A stretch of 64,000 nucleotides of DNA from contig CAVYPR010000003.1 of assembly GCA_963770505.1 (NCBI GenBank), positions 646,066-710,065 on the forward strand, in the 5' to 3' direction. Under the pieces are notes generated by a model. It saw only the letters and a list, made by a program, of their open reading frames with translations. It was not told the DNA's origin and searched no databases. A program made the translations under genes and the position numbers. Below, piece by piece: positions 1 to 8,318 of this stretch; the first letter of the stretch is position 1, and each line of letters opens with the position of its first letter. Source of the stretch: CAVYPR01 sp963770505 (GTDB lineage: Bacteria > Actinomycetota > Acidimicrobiia > Acidimicrobiales > RAAP-2).

Positions 1-1
1 G

Positions 2-568
2 GCCGTGGCGCTCTCGCTCCAGCTCGGCGTGGGCTGGGCGCCGCCCCCGGCCTCCCGGCTCTCGAGCAACCCGCTGTCGCGCAACTACGTCACCAAGGAC
101 AACCGGGTGCTGGCCTTCACCTGCCTGCAGGCCGCCCGCTACTGGCCGCCGCTGTGCGAGGCCATCGGGCGCCCGGAGCTGGCCGCCGACGAGCGCTTCG
201 GCGACCACGCGTCCCTCTCGGCCAACAGCGACCAGGCGGTGGCCGTGCTCACCGAGGTCTTCGCCTCGGCCACGCTGGAGGAGTGGCGGGCGCGGCTCGC
301 CGACTTCTCGGGCCAGTGGGCGGTCGTCCAGGACACCCTCGAGGCGGTGGCCGATCCCCAGGCCGTCGCCAACGGCTACGTCCAGGAGTGCCGAACGGCG
401 GGCGGGACCCCGTTCCAGCTGGTCACCGTCCCCGTCCAGTACGACGAGGAGCCGGCGGCCCCCCAGCGGGCGCCGGAGTTCAACGAGCACGGCGACGCCG
501 TCCTCGCCGAGCTCGGCCTCTCCGACGAGGAGATCGTCGGCCTCAAGGTGCGCGGCGTCGTGGCCTGA
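2..568 (+). CDS. CaiB/BaiF family CoA-transferase, C-terminal part (5' truncated by window edge)
   Basis: The reading frame is open from the first bases, so the gene starts outside the window; about 188 residues are visible. The segment matches the C-terminal half of class III (CaiB/BaiF) CoA-transferases: the Y-V-T-K-D-N-R-V-L-A-F stretch that follows the active-site domain, a helical segment on R-P-E-L-A-A-D-E-R-F, and the usual end near H-G-D-A-V-L-A-E-L-G-L. These enzymes move CoA between acyl-CoA and a free acid in the cytoplasm. The catalytic Asp lies in the missing part. It is 79 bases from the SDR downstream and probably in the same catabolic operon. The substrate is unknown. Confidence 0.85.
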   Translation, partial: AVALSLQLGVGWAPPPASRLSSNPLSRNYVTKDNRVLAFTCLQAARYWPPLCEAIGRPELAADERFGDHASLSANSDQAVAVLTEVFASATLEEWRARLADFSGQWAVVQDTLEAVADPQAVANGYVQECRTAGGTPFQLVTVPVQYDEEPAAPQRAPEFNEHGDAVLAELGLSDEEIVGLKVRGVVA

Positions 569-647
569 GGGCCCGCCGCCGGTGTGGGGCCGGACCTTCG
601 TGCAGTGAACCGAACAACGTGAAGCCGGAAAGGGCAAGGATGACGAG

Positions 648-1472
648 ATGAGCCTGTTCGATGCGTTCAGATACGACGGCAAGCGCGTGCTGGTGGTCGG
701 TGGGGCCACCGGCATGGGGGCGGCGGCGGCCCAGCTGGTGGCCGACGCCGGCGCCGAGGTGGTGGTGATGGACTTCGCCGACGTCGCCATGGACGGGGTC
801 ACGGCCATCCACGTGAACCTCACCGATCGCGCCTCGATCGACCGCGCCGTCGACGAGTGCGGGGGACCGGTCCACGCCCTGTTCTCCTGCGCCGGCGTCG
901 CCGACGGCACTCCGGGGATCGAGAAGGTCAACTTCGTGGGCCACCGGCACCTCATCGACCGCCTGGTGGCGTCGGGTGCCCTGGGCCGGGGCGGGGCCAT
1001 CGGCTTCATCTCTTCCGCCGCCGGCCTGGGCTGGGAGGCCAACCTCGAGGAGCTGCAGGGGCTGCTCGACACCCCGGACTTCGACAGCGCGGCCCGCTGG
1101 TTCGAGGAGCACGGGAAGGCGGACTACATGTCCACCAAGCAGGCCATCTGCGCCTACGTGGCCAGCCAGGCGTTCCCCCTCTTGAAGCAGGGCATCCGCA
1201 TCAACGCCATCTGCCCCGGCCCGACGGAGACCCCGCTGGCCCTGGCCAACAAGGACCTGTGGCTGACTTTCGGGGCCGACTTCCGCCAGGAGGTCGGGAC
1301 CGAGGTGTCGACCCCGCTGGAGCAGGCCTACCCGCTGGTGTTCCTCTGCAGCGACGCCGCGGCCGCCGTCAACGGCGTGATCCTGATCTCCGACACCGGG
1401 TACATGAGCTCGGGCATCACCGGCTCGTTCCCCGACGCCACGGCGATCGCCAACCTGCTCCTCAACCGATAG
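648..1472 (+). CDS. SDR family NAD(P)-dependent oxidoreductase
   Basis: 274 residues, the usual size of classical short-chain dehydrogenases. The Rossmann nucleotide-binding motif G-G-A-T-G-M-G is at residues 18-24, a catalytic Ser sits in I-S-S-A (about 122-123) and the Y-M-S-T-K active site is at 160-164. The acidic residue after the second strand (M-D-F, about 42) favours NAD(H). The insert between the Ser and Tyr resembles 3-alpha-hydroxysteroid dehydrogenase / carbonyl reductase-like SDRs, so oxidation or reduction of a ring or side-chain hydroxyl is plausible, but the substrate is not known. The ATG follows a G-G-A-A-A-G-G-like stretch. Its end overlaps the convergent SDR gene by 11 bases. 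Confidence 0.9.
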   Translation: MSLFDAFRYDGKRVLVVGGATGMGAAAAQLVADAGAEVVVMDFADVAMDGVTAIHVNLTDRASIDRAVDECGGPVHALFSCAGVADGTPGIEKVNFVGHRHLIDRLVASGALGRGGAIGFISSAAGLGWEANLEELQGLLDTPDFDSAARWFEEHGKADYMSTKQAICAYVASQAFPLLKQGIRINAICPGPTETPLALANKDLWLTFGADFRQEVGTEVSTPLEQAYPLVFLCSDAAAAVNGVILISDTGYMSSGITGSFPDATAIANLLLNR

Positions 1473-2241
1473 CGGTCGGCATCTCGGGCGGTGGCCCCTG
1501 GCCCGGCCGGGGGACGACGGTCACCGAGGGGATGGAGGCGGTGGCCCCGCAGCGCAGCACGGTGTCCACCACCCTGGCCAGCTCGGCGACGTCGAGCAGT
1601 GCCCCGCTCAGGTAGTTGCGCGCCGCCCAGACCGGGTGCAGCTCGGCGGCGAGCTCGAGGTCCCAGGAGTTGATGAACTCGGTGCCCGAGAGCCCCTCGC
1701 CGCCGGCGCAGTCGCCCACCACCACCCGGGTGAAGCCGACCGTCGGGTGCTCGGACCGCCACGCCTCGACCAGGGTGTCGAGCGCCGACTTGCTGACGGC
1801 GTAGGCCCCCAGCCCGGGCCAGGGCGGCGTCACCGAGGCGCTCACCGACGACAGGTAGACGGCGCCGCCGCCCGAGGCCGTGAGGTGGGGGATCGCCGCC
1901 GCGGTCACCAGGGCCGCCCCCACGACGTTGGTGTCGAAGGCATGGCGCCAGGTCGCCGCGTCGGTGTCGACCAGCCGGGCCAGCGGCCCGACGCCGGTGG
2001 CGTAGACGAGGCCCTCGATGGCGCCCAGGGCCTCGGCGGCCTCCTCGATGGCCGAGCGGCAGGAGTCCTCGTCGGTGACGTCGCAGCGGATGCCCACCGA
2101 GCCCGGGCCCAGCTCCTTGGCCGCGTCCTGGACCCGCTCGTGCCGGCGGGCCAGCAGCGCCAGCTGGTCACCGTTGCGGCCGAGGGCGGTGGCGATCGAC
2201 CGTCCCAGGCCGCTGGACGCACCGACGACCACAATCTTCAC
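1462..2241 (-). CDS. SDR family NAD(P)-dependent oxidoreductase
   Basis: 259 residues from a GTG start chosen because the Rossmann motif V-V-V-G-A-S-S-G-L-G begins three residues in, as is normal for SDRs; a longer frame upstream adds 35 unrelated residues. The catalytic set is present: S-S at 131-132, Y147 and K151 (Y-A-V-S-K), and the cofactor motif at residues 4-13. Basic residues after the second strand (A-R-R-H) favour NADP(H). This is a cytoplasmic dehydrogenase or reductase of unknown substrate. The gene runs convergently to the SDR on its left and divergently from the amidohydrolase operon on its right, so the operator-like palindrome at 2294-2308 could also affect it. Confidence 0.88.
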   Translation of the reverse strand: MKIVVVGASSGLGRSIATALGRNGDQLALLARRHERVQDAAKELGPGSVGIRCDVTDEDSCRSAIEEAAEALGAIEGLVYATGVGPLARLVDTDAATWRHAFDTNVVGAALVTAAAIPHLTASGGGAVYLSSVSASVTPPWPGLGAYAVSKSALDTLVEAWRSEHPTVGFTRVVVGDCAGGEGLSGTEFINSWDLELAAELHPVWAARNYLSGALLDVAELARVVDTVLRCGATASIPSVTVVPRPGQGPPPEMPTAIG

Positions 2242-2293
2242 GGGCCGAAACCTACCATCGTCCCGCCCGGTGGACAGTGGTGGTCCCCTGGAT

Positions 2294-2308
2294 GAAAACG
2301 CTATTCTC
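2294..2308 (+). promoter_or_regulatory. Putative operator, site 1 of 5 (GAAAACGCTATTCTC)
   Basis: A 15-bp imperfect palindrome, arms GAAAA and TTCTC with a 5-base spacer. It ends 58 bases before the ATG of the amidohydrolase at 2367. The right arm overlaps where a -35 element would sit, because a -10-like TATCGG lies at 2326-2331. Related sequences precede four other catabolic units in this window (13493, 25560, 33200, 39354). Binding by a TetR-type repressor is inference. Confidence 0.55.
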
Positions 2309-2366
2309 ACGAGCAAGAGGCGGCCTATCGGGAGATCGGCCGACAACGGCGACGAAAGGTGAAGCC

Positions 2367-3563
2367 ATGGGGCACCGATCGCTCGGCATCCCGGTCTTCG
2401 ATGCCGACAACCACCTCTACGAGACGCGCGAGGCGCTGACGAAGTTCCTGCCCGACCGCTACCGCGGGGTGATCGACTACGTCACACTCCGGGGGCGCAC
2501 CAAGATCGTCGTGCGGGGGCGGATCAGCGAGTACATCCCGAACCCCACCTTCGACGTCGTGGCCCGCCCCGGGGCCCAGGAGGAGTACTTCCGCCACGGC
2601 AACCCCGAGGGCAAGAGCCGGCGGGAGATCTTCGGCGAGCCCATGCGGGCCATCCCGGCGTTCCGCGAACCCGGCCCCCGCATCGAGCTGATGGACGAGC
2701 AGGGGCTCGACCGGGCGCTCATGTTCCCGACGCTGGCCAGCCTGGTCGAAGAGCGCATGCGCGACGACCCCCTGCTGATCCACGCCGTGGTCCACGCCCT
2801 CAACCAGTGGATCCACGAGACGTGGCAGTTCGACTACGAGGGCCGCATCTTCGCCACGCCGGTAATCAGCCTGCCCATCGTCGAGCGGGCCATCGAGGAG
2901 CTGGACTGGGTGGTCGAGCGCGGGGCCCGAGTGGTGCTCATCAGGCCGGCGCCGGTGCCCGGGTTCCGGGGCTCGCGGTCGTTCGGCCTGCCCGAGTTCG
3001 ACCCCTTCTGGGAGAGGGTCGTCGAGCACGACGTCCTGGTGGCCATGCACTCTTCGGACAGCGGCTACGAGCGCTACACCAACGACTGGCTGGGCAGCGA
3101 CACCGAGATGCTGCCGTTCCAGCCCCAGGCCTTCGGCATGCTGTCGCAGTGGCGGCCGGTCGAGGACGCCGTGTCGGCCCTCGTGTGCCACGGTGCCCTC
3201 TCCCGCTTCCCCCGCCTCAAGGTGGCGGTCATCGAGAACGGCAGCAGCTGGGTGGCGCCGCTGCTCTCGAACATGGCCGACATCTACAAGAAGATGCCGC
3301 AGGACTTCTTGGAGGACCCGGTGGCCGTGATCAAGCGCAACGTCCACATCAGCCCGTTCTGGGAGGAGGACCTCGGCGCCCTGGCCGAGCTGGTCGGCGT
3401 GGACCGGGTCCTGTTCGGGTCCGACTACCCCCACCCCGAGGGGTTGGCCGACCCCGTGCGCTACGTCGACGAGCTCGAGGGGCTGCCCGAAGAGGACGTC
3501 CGCAAGATCATGGGCGGCAACCTCTCCCGGCTCATGAACATCGGCGACCCCGTGGCCGCATGA
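2367..3563 (+). CDS. Amidohydrolase 2 family metal-dependent hydrolase/decarboxylase
   Basis: 398 residues from the ATG preceded by G-A-A-A-G-G-T-G. The family is the ACMSD-like TIM-barrel amidohydrolases: an N-terminal D-A-D-N-H-L-Y-E (a D-x-x-H variant of the D-x-H metal motif), a central barrel, and the C-terminal signature F-G-S-D-Y-P-H-P-E-G with the metal-binding Asp. Such proteins hydrolyse or decarboxylate aromatic and cyclic acids; in actinobacteria they often sit in CoA-dependent catabolic clusters without an assigned substrate. It is the first gene of a three-gene operon: its TGA overlaps the ATG of the acyl-CoA ligase. A second member of this family is at 31891-33189, and both have the same type of palindrome upstream. 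Confidence 0.9.
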   Translation: MGHRSLGIPVFDADNHLYETREALTKFLPDRYRGVIDYVTLRGRTKIVVRGRISEYIPNPTFDVVARPGAQEEYFRHGNPEGKSRREIFGEPMRAIPAFREPGPRIELMDEQGLDRALMFPTLASLVEERMRDDPLLIHAVVHALNQWIHETWQFDYEGRIFATPVISLPIVERAIEELDWVVERGARVVLIRPAPVPGFRGSRSFGLPEFDPFWERVVEHDVLVAMHSSDSGYERYTNDWLGSDTEMLPFQPQAFGMLSQWRPVEDAVSALVCHGALSRFPRLKVAVIENGSSWVAPLLSNMADIYKKMPQDFLEDPVAVIKRNVHISPFWEEDLGALAELVGVDRVLFGSDYPHPEGLADPVRYVDELEGLPEEDVRKIMGGNLSRLMNIGDPVAA

Positions 3564-5158
3564 CCCCCGCCGGGGGCTGGCGGAGCATCCCCGAGATGAC
3601 CGCCGCCGCGGCGGCCGACCACGGCGAGCGGACGGCCGTCGTCGACGGCGACCGGCGCCTGACCTACGCCGAGCTCTTCGATCGGGTGCGGCGGTTCGGG
3701 GGGTCGCTGGTGGCGTCGGGGGCCGAACCCGGGGAGCGGGTGGGTATCTGGGCGGCCAACGGCCTCGAGTGGGTGGTCGCCGCGCTGGGGACGCTGCAGG
3801 CGGGCGGCGTGGTGGTGCCGGTCAACACGAGGTTCAAGGGGGCGGAGGCGGCCGACGTCCTCTCGCGCAGCGGGGCCCGCGTGCTCGTCACGATGACCGA
3901 CTTCCTGGGCGTCGACCACGTGGCGCTGCTCGAGGACGCCGGGTTCGCACCCTCCTCCCTGCGCAGCGTGGTGGTCGCCCGAGGCCCGGCCCGGGCGGGG
4001 ACCGAACCGTGGGAGTCCTTCGCCGTTCGGGCCACGACGGAGGCGGTGGCCGAGGCCGACCGGCGCTGCGCCGGCCTCGGGCCCGACGAGCCGTCGGACA
4101 TCCTGTTCACCTCGGGGACCACCGGCGCCCCCAAGGGCGTGGTCCAGACGCACGGCCGGACGCTGGCGGTGGCCACGGACTGGGTGGCCATGACCGGCCT
4201 CACCGCGGGCGACCGGTACCTGATGGTGAACCCCTACTTCCACATGTTCGGCTTCAAGGCCGGGATCCTGGCCTCGGTGGCGGCCGGGGCCACCATGCTC
4301 CCCGAGCCGGTCTTCGACGTGGAGCAGGTTCTCGGCCGGGTGGCGGCCGAACGGGTGACCGTGCTGCCGGGACCGCCCACCCTCTACCAGTCGGTCCTCG
4401 ACTGCGCCGACCGCTCCGAGCACGACCTCTCCAGCCTGCGGGTGGCCGTGACCGGCGCGGCGGACATCCCGGTCGAGCTGGTGCGCCGGGTCAGAGAGGA
4501 GCTGCCCTTCTCCCTGGTGGTCACCGGCTACGGGCTCACCGAGGCCGGGACGGCCACGGCGACCTCGCCGCAGGACGACGCCGAGACGGTGGCGACGACC
4601 GTCGGCCGGCCACGCCCGGGCTTCGAGCTGCGGGTCGTCGACGGAAAGGATCGGGAGGTCTCGGCCGGGGAGCCCGGCGAGATCCTCCTGCGGGGCCCGA
4701 GCGTCATGTCCCACTATCTGGACGACCCGACGGCCACCGCCGAGGCGTTCGCCCCCGGCGGCTGGCTGCGGACCGGCGATCTCGGGGTGGTGGGCGACGA
4801 CGGGTGCCTGCGGATCGTGGGGAGGTCCAAGGACATGTTCATCGTCGGCGGGTTCAACGTGTACCCGGCCGAGGTCGAGAACTACCTCCTGCAGCACGCC
4901 GCCGTGGGCCAGGTGGCGGTGGTCGGGGTGCCGGACGGCCGGCTGGGCGAGGTCGGCGTGGCCTTCGTCGTCCCCGCACCGGGCCACACCGTGGACGGCA
5001 CCGAGCTCATCGAGTGGTCGCGGGCCCACATGGCCAACTACAAGGCGCCCCGGGCGGTCGAGGTGGTCGGGGCCCTCCCGATGACCGCCACCGGCAAGGT
5101 GCACAAGGCCGAGCTGCGGGAGGAGGCGGCGCGCCGGCGCCCGCGGGCCACGGCGTGA
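3560..5158 (+). CDS. AMP-dependent acyl-CoA synthetase/ligase (FadD3-like)
   Basis: 532 residues; starts at an ATG overlapping the stop of the amidohydrolase (ATGA). All ANL-superfamily motifs are present: P-loop F-T-S-G-T-T-G-A-P-K-G, T-G-Y-G-L-T-E-A-G, R-T-G-D-L-G-V-V, hinge region G-R-S-K-D-M, and the catalytic lysine in A-T-G-K-V-H-K. It activates a carboxylic acid to its CoA thioester through an acyl-adenylate. Overall it resembles FadD3-like ligases of actinobacterial steroid and ring-fragment degradation, but the family is too broad to fix the substrate. It is translationally coupled to both neighbours, so it very likely works in the same pathway as the amidohydrolase and the CaiB enzyme. 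Confidence 0.92.
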   Translation: MTPAGGWRSIPEMTAAAAADHGERTAVVDGDRRLTYAELFDRVRRFGGSLVASGAEPGERVGIWAANGLEWVVAALGTLQAGGVVVPVNTRFKGAEAADVLSRSGARVLVTMTDFLGVDHVALLEDAGFAPSSLRSVVVARGPARAGTEPWESFAVRATTEAVAEADRRCAGLGPDEPSDILFTSGTTGAPKGVVQTHGRTLAVATDWVAMTGLTAGDRYLMVNPYFHMFGFKAGILASVAAGATMLPEPVFDVEQVLGRVAAERVTVLPGPPTLYQSVLDCADRSEHDLSSLRVAVTGAADIPVELVRRVREELPFSLVVTGYGLTEAGTATATSPQDDAETVATTVGRPRPGFELRVVDGKDREVSAGEPGEILLRGPSVMSHYLDDPTATAEAFAPGGWLRTGDLGVVGDDGCLRIVGRSKDMFIVGGFNVYPAEVENYLLQHAAVGQVAVVGVPDGRLGEVGVAFVVPAPGHTVDGTELIEWSRAHMANYKAPRAVEVVGALPMTATGKVHKAELREEAARRRPRATA

Positions 5159-6342
5159 CGGACGTCCCGACCGAGGGCCTCTCCTCGCTGCGTGACCTAC
5201 GCGTCGTCGAGCTGGGGGTGTGGGTGGCCGCGCCGGCGGCGACGGCCCTGTTGGCCGACTGGGGCGCCGACGTCGTCAAGGTGGAGGCGCCGGCCGGTGA
5301 CCCGATGCGCCGGGTCTTCGGGTCGATCGGCATAGAGGACGACCTCCCGAACCCGGCCTTCGCCCTGGACAACCGGGGCAAGCGCAGCGTGGTGCTGGAC
5401 CTGCGAACCGAGGACGACCGGGCGCGGTTCGAGGAACTGCTGGAGGCGGCCGACGTGTTCGTCACCAACCTGCGCCCCGACGCCCTCGACAAGCTCGGCC
5501 TGGAGCCGGCCGCCACCCTCGTGCGCCATCCCCGTCTCGTGTACTGCAGCGTCAGCGGCTACGGCCTGCGCGGCGAGGAACGCAACCGGCCGAGCTACGA
5601 CATCGGCGCCTTCTGGGCGAGGCCGGGACTGGCCCGCCAGATGGCCGATGCCGACGGCAACCCGCTCAACGCCCGTGGCGGCGTGGGGGACCACATCACC
5701 GGGCTCGCCGCGCTCAGCGGCATCCTCGCCGGCGTCCTCGAGCAGCGCGCCACCGGCCGGGGCCGGGTGGTCGAGGTGTCGCTGCTTCGGACCGGCGCCT
5801 ACGTGCTGGGCTGGGATCTCGGACTCCAGCTGGCGCTGGGCAAGGTGGCCGGGGCCGAGCCCCGGCACAAGAACCAGGCGCCACTCATGAACCCCTACCG
5901 CACCGCCGACGGGCAGTGGCTCTTCCTGACCGGCCTCGAGGCCGGCCGGCATATCGGCGCCGTGTGCCGGGCCCTGGGTCGGCCGGACCTCCTCGACGAC
6001 CCGCGCTTCGCCGACGCCACGACGCTCCGCCGGCACCGGTCCGAGGTCATCTCGGTCCTCGACGGCCTGGTGGCGCAGCGGACCCTGGCCGAGTGGGGGG
6101 AGCGCTTCGAGGCCGAGGGGGTCTGGTGGGCCCCGGCGCAGACGCCGGCCCAGGTGGTGGAGGACCCGCAGCTCCTGGCCAACGACGGCATCGTGGAGGT
6201 GGACGGCGGCGCGGTCCGGTCGGTGAACGGTCCGGTCAGCTTCTCGGGGATCGCGCCACCGGCCCCGCGGGTGCCTCAAGTGGGCGAGCACACCGCCGAG
6301 GTGCTGGCCGAACTGGCCGAGAGGCGTCACCCACTGGAGTGA
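5155..6342 (+). CDS. CaiB/BaiF family CoA-transferase
   Basis: 395 residues from a GTG that overlaps the ligase stop (GTGA). N-terminal signature R-V-V-E-L-G-V-W-V-A-A-P, then W-G-A-D-V-V-K-V-E-A-P-A-G-D-P and N-R-G-K-R-S-V-V-L-D-L. The Y-D in R-P-S-Y-D-I-G-A-F-W is where class III transferases carry the Asp that forms the acyl intermediate, so this copy looks catalytically complete. It would transfer CoA between acids or act as an acyl-CoA epimerase, like alpha-methylacyl-CoA racemase of the same fold. Last gene of the amidohydrolase-ligase-CaiB operon; a lower-GC accessory stretch begins directly after it. Confidence 0.9.
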   Translation: MTDVPTEGLSSLRDLRVVELGVWVAAPAATALLADWGADVVKVEAPAGDPMRRVFGSIGIEDDLPNPAFALDNRGKRSVVLDLRTEDDRARFEELLEAADVFVTNLRPDALDKLGLEPAATLVRHPRLVYCSVSGYGLRGEERNRPSYDIGAFWARPGLARQMADADGNPLNARGGVGDHITGLAALSGILAGVLEQRATGRGRVVEVSLLRTGAYVLGWDLGLQLALGKVAGAEPRHKNQAPLMNPYRTADGQWLFLTGLEAGRHIGAVCRALGRPDLLDDPRFADATTLRRHRSEVISVLDGLVAQRTLAEWGERFEAEGVWWAPAQTPAQVVEDPQLLANDGIVEVDGGAVRSVNGPVSFSGIAPPAPRVPQVGEHTAEVLAELAERRHPLE

Positions 6343-6421
6343 AGCCGGATGTCCCGTCGTGAAGGCTTCGGAGACCTCTCAGGACCTGGTCGGACGGGCA
6401 CAGCCCACCGAGAACCCGAGG

Positions 6422-6438
6422 TGTGTACAACATACGCA
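6422..6438 (+). promoter_or_regulatory. Possible autoregulatory site of the vapBC-like pair
   Basis: Imperfect inverted repeat TGTGTA-CAACA-TACGCA abutting the antitoxin ATG. VapB-type antitoxins usually repress their own promoter through such sites. The overlap with the start codon would suit a very short or leaderless transcript. Only one of six arm positions mismatches; function is inferred. Confidence 0.35.
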
Positions 6439-6665
6439 TGGCTCGACTGAATGTCTACGTCCCTGACGGCTTGGCTGAAAGGGCGGAGAAGGCCGGGCTG
6501 AACGTCTCCGTCGCCCAGCAGGCCATCTCGGTCGTTCTCGCAGAACAGTCGACCGATGCCTGGCTGACCTCGCTCGCCCGCCCCTCCCGACGAAAGATCA
6601 CCCACCAGGGCGTTCTCGATGCGCTGGACGCGAGCCGAGACGAGGCGCACACCAGGGACGGCTGA
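6438..6665 (+). CDS. VapB-like antitoxin (ribbon-helix-helix type)
   Basis: 75 residues. The N-terminus M-A-R-L-N-V-Y-V-P-D-G-L-A-E-R-A-E-K-A-G-L has the beta-strand then helix pattern of ribbon-helix-helix DNA-binding antitoxins, and the C-terminal part would wrap the toxin. The ATG was chosen because the RHH strand starts there; a GTG 15 bases upstream gives five extra residues. The gene overlaps the following PIN-domain gene by 47 bases, the usual order (antitoxin first) and coupling in toxin-antitoxin operons. It would neutralise the toxin and repress the operon. Confidence 0.7.
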   Translation: MARLNVYVPDGLAERAEKAGLNVSVAQQAISVVLAEQSTDAWLTSLARPSRRKITHQGVLDALDASRDEAHTRDG

Positions 6666-6996
6666 GGTCCCGGTCGACGCATCGGCGCTGCTCGATCTCT
6701 TGTTTGGGGGTCCATTGGGGGACGCGGTCGCGACCCGGCTGGCCGGTCACGGGATCCACGGCCCGGCGCACCTTGACGCAGAGTGCCTTTCGGCCCTCGG
6801 TCGACTCAACCGGGCAGGCGACCTGGTGGTGGCAACCGTGGAACAGCTGCTCACCCGGCTTGCCGATGCTCCGATCACCCGCCATCCTGTCAACGAACTG
6901 ATCACCGGCGCGTGGGCGAGGCGCGACAACGCGGGACTCGTGGACGCCTTCTACGTCGAACTGGCTGACCAACTCGGTCTTTCCCCGGTGACGTGA
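6619..6996 (+). CDS. VapC-like PIN-domain toxin
   Basis: 125 residues in the first available frame start. The PIN fold is visible: V-D-A-S-A-L-L-D-L-L with the first catalytic Asp (about residue 20), H-L-D-A-E-C-L-S-A-L-G-R-L with the conserved Glu (about 54), and A-R-R-D-N-A-G-L-V-D-A-F-Y-V-E-L-A-D-Q-L carrying the C-terminal acidic residues. VapC enzymes are Mg-dependent RNases that cut tRNA or rRNA when released from the antitoxin. The roughly 17 residues before the PIN core are unusual; the true start may be a non-canonical codon closer to it. The product appears intact. Confidence 0.75.
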   Translation: MRWTRAETRRTPGTAEVPVDASALLDLLFGGPLGDAVATRLAGHGIHGPAHLDAECLSALGRLNRAGDLVVATVEQLLTRLADAPITRHPVNELITGAWARRDNAGLVDAFYVELADQLGLSPVT

Positions 6997-7065
6997 CTGA
7001 CGCCCGCCACGGTCCCGTCGGCCTCGTCGAGGTGATCGGCTACTGAGCAAGGAATGGAGCGAACG

Positions 7066-7479
7066 ATGGATGCGGTCGAGTACGAGGCACGAGTCCGCAC
7101 GTTCGTCGAGGAGGTCTGGAACCGTCGAAATTACGAGGTCGCCTCAGACCTCTACGGAGAGGGATATGTCAATTCGTTCGGGACCGGACCGGCCGCCAGG
7201 GTGGAGCCCATTCGCCGCTACCACCAGGCGTTCCCCGACCTCCGGATCGACATCGACGAGGTGATCGTCGCCGACCACACCGTCGTGCTCAGGTCCACCT
7301 TCCACGGGACCGACACGGGCGGGTATGTGGGACGGCCGGCCACGGGGCGGGCGGTTAAGGAGTGGGTCGTCACCGTCATGCACTTCGACGGCGGCAAGGT
7401 GGTCCGAGAATGGATCGGGGCCGACAAGCTCGGGCTGTTCATCCAGCTCGGGGTCGTCGACGACCCGTGGCCCACATAG
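7066..7479 (+). CDS. SnoaL-like ester cyclase / NTF2-like fold protein
   Basis: 137 residues. Start chosen at 7066 because GGAG lies six bases upstream; an in-frame ATG at 7054 would add four residues. The sequence pattern matches the SnoaL-like polyketide-cyclase family: helix with V-E-E-V-W-N-R-R-N-Y, then Y-H-Q-A-F-P-D-L-R-I-D-I-D-E-V-I-V-A-D, H-G-T-D-T-G-G-Y-V-G, and H-F-D-G-G-K-V-V-R-E-W. Members form a small alpha+beta barrel that binds hydrophobic ligands; some cyclise polyketides, most are uncharacterised. It stands alone between the toxin-antitoxin pair and a convergent methyltransferase, so context gives no substrate. Confidence 0.8.
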   Translation: MDAVEYEARVRTFVEEVWNRRNYEVASDLYGEGYVNSFGTGPAARVEPIRRYHQAFPDLRIDIDEVIVADHTVVLRSTFHGTDTGGYVGRPATGRAVKEWVVTVMHFDGGKVVREWIGADKLGLFIQLGVVDDPWPT

Positions 7480-7584
7480 GGGCGACGCCGATACTGCTTG
7501 CCGGTACGGGAGTCGGGCCGCCTGTGCCGTCGGTTCCGGTGGGCGGCTCCCAGCCGTCTTGCGGGCGAAGGGCTGCGTTCCAGC

Positions 7585-8202
7585 TCAGTCGGCCAGCCGG
7601 ACGATGTCGGCCAGCCAGGCTTCGGCAGTGGGGGTGCCCATCCCCGGGTTGATCTCGAAGCGCTCGGCGGTGAGGGAGTCGATGTGCCAGCCGGAGTCGA
7701 ACGAGCCGCGCAACTCACCTTCGCTGACCCGGCGGGGACCCCAGTCGCCGGACTGGCGATCGCTGAAGCACATGAGGTGAAGGCGGCCACCCGGTCGAAG
7801 CACTGCCCGTACGGCCGCTACATAGCGGGCGCGACCGTCGTCGTCGAAGACGTGGAACAACCCGCTGTCGACGATCGTGTCGAAGCTCTCGCCCAACGTG
7901 TCGAGACCAAGAGCGTCGAGTACCTGGAAGCTTGCTTCGACGTCACGTTCGGTGGCCTTGCGGCGGGCGATGTCGACGGCGCGGGGGGAGACGTCGACGC
8001 CGAGTGCGTGTGCGCCGTGGCTCGCGGCGAGGATCGTGTGCTCTCCGGTGCCGCAGCCGACGTCGAGGATGGCGCCGGTGAGCGCGCCGGCCTCGGCGAG
8101 GCGAACGAAGGCGGGCTGCGGGCGGCCAATGTCCCAGGGCGGCGGCGGACCCGCGTAGGAGGCATCCCAGTCGTGCCCGGCGTCCCCAATGGTCATGCCC
8201 AT
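7585..8202 (-). CDS. Class I SAM-dependent methyltransferase
   Basis: 205 residues from an ATG with AGGAG five bases upstream; the longer frame is rejected. The SAM-binding motif I is L-D-V-G-C-G-T-G-E-H (about residues 46-55), followed by motif II acid G-V-D-V-S and later V-D-S-G-L-F-H-V-F-D-D-D and L-R-P-G-G-R-L-H-L-M. The N-terminal W-D-I-G-R-P-Q-P segment is typical of thiopurine/small-molecule methyltransferase-like proteins (UbiE/TPMT-like). It would methylate a small molecule in the cytoplasm. Neighbours are unrelated single genes, so no pathway is assigned. Confidence 0.85.
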   Translation of the reverse strand: MGMTIGDAGHDWDASYAGPPPPWDIGRPQPAFVRLAEAGALTGAILDVGCGTGEHTILAASHGAHALGVDVSPRAVDIARRKATERDVEASFQVLDALGLDTLGESFDTIVDSGLFHVFDDDGRARYVAAVRAVLRPGGRLHLMCFSDRQSGDWGPRRVSEGELRGSFDSGWHIDSLTAERFEINPGMGTPTAEAWLADIVRLAD

Positions 8203-8318
8203 ATTCTCTCCTGAAGAGGGAGCACGTGGTGCACGCCGACGCCCGCGCTCACATCGCCCATCGGCCGATTGGGGCACCCCCACAGCAGCTCCCGCAGGGG
8301 TTCTCGGGCGGTCTCCTG

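Noticed and set aside
6619..6996. Calling 6619-6996 a non-PIN hypothetical because of its long N-terminus
   Set aside because: The three acidic motif regions occur in the PIN order and spacing, and it follows an overlapping antitoxin-like gene.
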